A stretch of 7,938 nucleotides of DNA from an uncultured Clostridia bacterium (GTDB lineage: Bacteria; Bacillota; Clostridia; Christensenellales; UBA1242). Under the pieces are notes generated by a model, which was not told where the DNA came from, did no database searches, and saw only the letters and a program-made list of their open reading frames with translations. A program made the position numbers and the translations under genes. Location of the stretch: the NCBI GenBank assembly GCA_934746515.1, contig CAKVFH010000023.1:1-7938 (forward strand). The letters run 5' to 3'. Below, piece after piece: positions 4,967 to 7,938 of this stretch (its first letter is position 1; the number at the start of each line of letters is the position of its first letter).

Positions 4967-4993
4967 AAAAAAGGCTGCAAATTGCAGCCTTTT
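4967..4993 (-). terminator. Intrinsic terminator of the RNase R gene
   Basis: AAAAGGCTGCA (4969-4979) and TGCAGCCTTTT (4983-4993) form an 11-bp perfect inverted repeat. Reading leftward, the GC-rich stem is followed by six T (4972-4967). It begins four bases after the stop codon of the leftward gene. Confidence 0.88.
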
Positions 4994-4996
4994 ATT

Positions 4997-7477
4997 TTAT
5001 TGTTTTTCGAATTGACCCGAACGATAAGTTTCCTTTTCTTTGAATCGTTTGTCGCGGTTGTTCTTTTCTTCTATATGTTCAATTGCTGGCTGTGAGTGAT
5101 GCTTGTTGAAATTGCGATAATCTTTTGCCTTAAGTTCTGCATTTTTAACAAGTTCTTTATTTGTTCTTCCAACAACAATCATTGTTTTTCTATCAGCTTT
5201 TTCGATAATAAATTCAAGTGGTTTGCAAAGAGTTACAACAATATTTCCCCTACCATCATAAACAGCACAGCATTGTTCAGAAAGTGAGCAATCAAGTGTT
5301 GGTCTACCCAAAATTTGAGATAATGGAATCTCTGCACTAACGCCATTTTCTTCATTTTTGACAATAACAACAATCTCATCTTCATAACCCTCATCAGGTG
5401 ATGTGTATCTGATTTTTGTTATTCTTCCAGTCATCTTTTCGCCAATATGTTTTTCGCAATAAATAACACTGCTGATGTCTTCAAAATCTTTTTCAGCTTG
5501 ATCAACTTCAAGTTGTCTTCGGTTTGCAATTTCAACAACATCCTGAATTTTTCCTAAAGAAATAGGTTTTGTGCCATGCATTTTCGCTAAAATATTGTAT
5601 TGTGTCAAATAATCCGGAATTCTTCTAATTGGTGAAGTTGTATGACTATAATGTGGAGACTGAAGTGCAAAGTGTGAAATCTGTTCACCTGACCATTCTT
5701 CGGCAACTTCATCGTGTTTTTCAGAATATAAATGGTCGCTGTAAATTGCCCTTGATTGCATCTTTATAAGGAAATTATTAACAACTTCTTCTTGTGATGA
5801 GTTTCTGATAAGATCAATAATATTTCTAGTGCCTTGAGCAGACAAATCACCATCAAAATCAATGCCAAGAATATCAAAAAACTCATTAGCCCTTTCAAGT
5901 TTTCTTGGGTTTGGTTCATCATGCACACGATAAATGTTATCAAGCTTATTATCTTTTGCAAATTTTGCTGTAGCTTCATTTGCAGTAACCATAAATGCTT
6001 CAATAACTTCATGATAAAACAAATGTGGAATGATTTTTATATCAACAACATCATCCAAATCTTCATCAAAAACAATTTCTCTTTCTTTATTACCATTAAA
6101 ACGAATCATTCTGCGTTGTTCAAAACCTGTTTTAATTGCCTGGGCTGCATAATAATTCATCAAAATTTGTTCTTCAGGCAAAAGTTCTTCACCAACAAGC
6201 GCTTTATATTTTAAGTAATCTTTTGCACCATCAATATCGAGATAGTCAACAATTTGTTGAGCATCTTCATAACTATATTTATGTCTACTTTTTATAACTG
6301 CATCATAAATTTTGCTTTCTTTTGCCTTGCCAGTTGTTTTGTCAATTATAGTTTTAACAACAAACGCAAGCCTGTCTTCATCTGGATTAAGTGAACAAAT
6401 TCCAGTTGATAGTTCGGTTGGCAAAATGTTATATGCCTTGTTTGGAGCATAAATTGTAAATGCCCCATTAACATATCGTCTTCCGATTTCGCTGTTCAAA
6501 TCAACATATTTTGAAACATTCGCAACAGCCGTATAACAAACAAAGTCACCTTCTTCATTGATTGTGGAATAAATTGCATCATCCATATCCTTGCAAGTGG
6601 CTGGATCCACAGTCGCAAATGGAATGTTTCGAAGATCAACAACAGCATCCTTTTGCTTAAAATCAGCTTCATCTTCTGAAATAAGCGAGAGCGAATCTAT
6701 GTCAACAGATGTCGGAATTTTTGCAATTTCAGACTTAACAATTGTGTCATCCCAACCCATAACAGCGCCATAACTTTCAGCAATCGCATCATATTCATGA
6801 ATAGGATTACCCGCATCTCCCTTAACAGCAACAATATGCCCACCTAAAAGTGGAGTGTTGATATCTTCAAGATTCATCACGCAAATTTTATCTTGAAAAG
6901 CAGATTGCTCGCCCTTTGCGTTCAAAATTGGAATTTGTCTTGTCAAAATACTTTTTTTGTTTGGAATAAACACAAGATCATCATGGTTAAGCTTGACAAC
7001 CCTGCCAAGAACAAGATTATCATTGTTTAAATGTGCAAATTGTTTAACTTCTGGCTTTGGTTTTTGTTTAGGTTCAAGTTTCTTGTTGCTCTTACCGATA
7101 ACAATAACTCTTGAATCTTTGCCTGAAAACTCAACAACCAAATCAAGAACGTCACCACTTGAATATCCGGAAGCAATGCTTTTTTGAACAGGCAAATGCT
7201 TCTTTGAGTTTGGCGTGACAACAAAAGATTCATTTCCATTTTTTTGCAAAATGTCAAGTGAAATAATCTTCGAATTAACCGAAACTAACTCACCATTCAT
7301 TGTGAGTTTGCCAAGCGAAAGTAGACTTTCAAAAAGTCTTGAAAATTTTTCTTTGGAAGCAATCTTTCCTTTGTTAATCATTTGTTTTCGCAAAACATTC
7401 CTGTGTACACCTGGATTTTCATACACATATCTGTATATTGCGGACATGCCTTTGATTAAATCTTCATCGAAAGCCAT
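4997..7477 (-). CDS. rnr: Ribonuclease R (RNB-family 3'-5' exoribonuclease)
   Basis: RNase R degrades structured RNA processively from the 3' end in mRNA decay, rRNA quality control and trans-translation. The 826 residues show the expected order: an N-terminal winged-helix region (about 1-70), cold-shock domains (about 80-250), the RNB catalytic core (about 283-625), an S1 domain (about 677-755) and a lysine-rich tail (780-826). The four metal-binding aspartates fit the D-x5-D-x-DD pattern: D291, D297, D299 and D300. Other hallmarks are LPTELSTGICSLNP (352-365), VTANEA (497-502), YRVHDEPNP (516-524) and TSPIRR (614-619). One deviation is N320 in AVANVS, where the Escherichia coli enzyme has Asp (AIADVS). 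The ATG follows AGGAGG by five bases. The usual neighbours secG and smpB are absent, so it is a single-gene unit with its own promoter and terminator. Confidence 0.95.
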   Translation of the reverse strand: MAFDEDLIKGMSAIYRYVYENPGVHRNVLRKQMINKGKIASKEKFSRLFESLLSLGKLTMNGELVSVNSKIISLDILQKNGNESFVVTPNSKKHLPVQKSIASGYSSGDVLDLVVEFSGKDSRVIVIGKSNKKLEPKQKPKPEVKQFAHLNNDNLVLGRVVKLNHDDLVFIPNKKSILTRQIPILNAKGEQSAFQDKICVMNLEDINTPLLGGHIVAVKGDAGNPIHEYDAIAESYGAVMGWDDTIVKSEIAKIPTSVDIDSLSLISEDEADFKQKDAVVDLRNIPFATVDPATCKDMDDAIYSTINEEGDFVCYTAVANVSKYVDLNSEIGRRYVNGAFTIYAPNKAYNILPTELSTGICSLNPDEDRLAFVVKTIIDKTTGKAKESKIYDAVIKSRHKYSYEDAQQIVDYLDIDGAKDYLKYKALVGEELLPEEQILMNYYAAQAIKTGFEQRRMIRFNGNKEREIVFDEDLDDVVDIKIIPHLFYHEVIEAFMVTANEATAKFAKDNKLDNIYRVHDEPNPRKLERANEFFDILGIDFDGDLSAQGTRNIIDLIRNSSQEEVVNNFLIKMQSRAIYSDHLYSEKHDEVAEEWSGEQISHFALQSPHYSHTTSPIRRIPDYLTQYNILAKMHGTKPISLGKIQDVVEIANRRQLEVDQAEKDFEDISSVIYCEKHIGEKMTGRITKIRYTSPDEGYEDEIVVIVKNEENGVSAEIPLSQILGRPTLDCSLSEQCCAVYDGRGNIVVTLCKPLEFIIEKADRKTMIVVGRTNKELVKNAELKAKDYRNFNKHHSQPAIEHIEEKNNRDKRFKEKETYRSGQFEKQ

Positions 7478-7723
7478 AATTGCCTCCTATTCATTTGTTA
7501 ATTCTAGTGTAACATTGAAAATCACTGATTTCAAGATGCAATCCAAAAATTTTGACAAAAAAAATAAAATAACCATTATAGATTTTATATATACCAAGAG
7601 ACTTTACAGTTCATACAATTTAATTTGCGCCACTAAATAAATAAAAAATCATACCAATTTTTGTTAGAAAATCTAGCGGATAGAAAATTTAATTAAAAAG
7701 TTTTAAAATTTTTTGTAAATTTA
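7478..7723. other. Divergent intergenic region between RNase R and the tRNA genes
   Basis: AT-rich DNA with the RNase R promoter at its left end and the tRNA promoter just beyond its right end. Between about 7540 and 7720 I see only one isolated TGTTAGAA (7662-7669) and a weak plus-strand TTGACA (7552-7557) without a good -10. The plus-strand frame that crosses it is a shadow of RNase R extended into noncoding DNA. Confidence 0.5.
7506..7534 (-). promoter_or_regulatory. Promoter of the RNase R gene
   Basis: Reading leftward, TTGAAA (7534-7529) is 17 bases from TACACT (7511-7506), which is preceded by TGT to form an extended -10. The predicted start is about 7499, giving a 22-base leader that contains AGGAGG (7488-7483). 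Confidence 0.6.
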
Positions 7724-7752
7724 TTGACAAAGCAAAAGCATTTTGATATTAT
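7724..7752 (+). promoter_or_regulatory. Strong promoter of the tRNA operon
   Basis: A perfect consensus -35 TTGACA (7724-7729) is followed after exactly 17 bases by TATTAT (7747-7752). The predicted start is at about 7759, about 22 bases before the first tRNA. This strength is usual for stable RNA genes. Confidence 0.85.
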
Positions 7753-7780
7753 ATAGGAGCATTTTGTAATTGCAGTTTAT

Positions 7781-7857
7781 GGGGGTATAGCTCAGTTGGC
7801 TAGAGCACTTGCCTTGCAAGCAAGGGGTCATCGGTTCGAATCCGATTATCTCCACCA
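7781..7857 (+). tRNA. tRNA-Ala (anticodon UGC)
   Basis: The 77 bases fold as a complete cloverleaf with encoded CCA (7855-7857). The acceptor GGGGGTA pairs with TATCTCC with two G-U pairs. The D arm is GCTC/GAGC, the anticodon stem CTTGC/GCAAG encloses loop CTTGCAA with anticodon TGC (7815-7817), and the T arm ATCGG/CCGAT has the standard loop TTCGAAT. Confidence 0.97.
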
Positions 7858-7860
7858 TAT

Positions 7861-7937
7861 AGGACTGTAGCTCAGTTGGTTAGAGCACCACCCTGATAAG
7901 GTGGGGGTCGGTGGTCCGAGTCCACTCAGTCCTACCA
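7861..7937 (+). tRNA. tRNA-Ile (anticodon GAU)
   Basis: Lies three bases after tRNA-Ala in the same transcript and encodes CCA (7935-7937). The acceptor AGGACTG/CAGTCCT is perfectly paired, and the anticodon stem CCACC/GGTGG encloses CTGATAA with anticodon GAT (7895-7897). The T stem GGTGG/CCACT is sound, but the T loop reads TCCGAGT: position 55, almost always T (pseudouridine in the mature tRNA), is C. The window ends one base later, so further genes or an rRNA operon could follow. Confidence 0.95.
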
Positions 7938-7938
7938 A

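Noticed and set aside
7215..7640. 141-codon plus-strand open frame
   Set aside because: Most of it is the complement of the RNase R 5' end, and the remainder is AT-rich noncoding DNA that contains the RNase R promoter.
1..7938. CRISPR array, complete insertion sequence or rRNA gene
   Set aside because: No regularly spaced repeats, no transposase motifs with terminal inverted repeats, and no rRNA conserved segments were seen.

Overview
The window looks like chromosomal DNA from a low-GC, anaerobic member of the Bacillota, probably a gut-type clostridial or related lineage. The evidence is the strongly AT-rich base composition, AAGGAG/AGGAGG ribosome binding sites, sigma-A type promoters (two with an extended -10), tRNA genes that encode CCA, normal use of TGA as a stop, and a superoxide reductase, an enzyme typical of anaerobes. 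The lineage is an inference from these features; no phylogenetic marker was compared.

Layout. Positions 1-1740 hold a leftward accessory operon: a strong promoter, a structured 5' leader, an unrecognised 328-residue soluble protein, and one base after its stop a membrane-protein gene broken by at least three lesions and cut by the window edge. Positions 1741-2200 are gene-poor and look like scar DNA: a symmetric hairpin terminator, three copies of TGTTAGAA and a frameshifted gene tail on the minus strand. Positions 2160-4948 hold a rightward set of single-gene units, each with its own terminator: desulfoferrodoxin (superoxide reductase), a 63-residue unknown protein behind a long AT-rich region, and a 418-residue ferritin-like diiron protein. 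Two PerR-like boxes lie in this part. Positions 4969-7534 hold a leftward RNase R gene with its own promoter and terminator, convergent with the ferritin-like gene. Positions 7724-7938 hold a strong promoter followed by tRNA-Ala(UGC) and tRNA-Ile(GAU).

How the genes may work together. Superoxide reductase turns superoxide into hydrogen peroxide, and rubrerythrin-like diiron proteins commonly remove peroxide. The 2160-4870 block can therefore be read as an oxidative-stress neighbourhood, possibly under a PerR/Fur-type repressor; the joint regulation is inference. RNase R and the tRNAs are housekeeping functions.

The part most likely to be new is the leftward operon at 1-1740. Its transcript is predicted to start exactly at an 11-bp perfect stem that encloses several smaller hairpins. 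A second stem then hides the ribosome binding site of a protein I cannot assign to a family. The partner membrane gene appears to be decaying in this strain.
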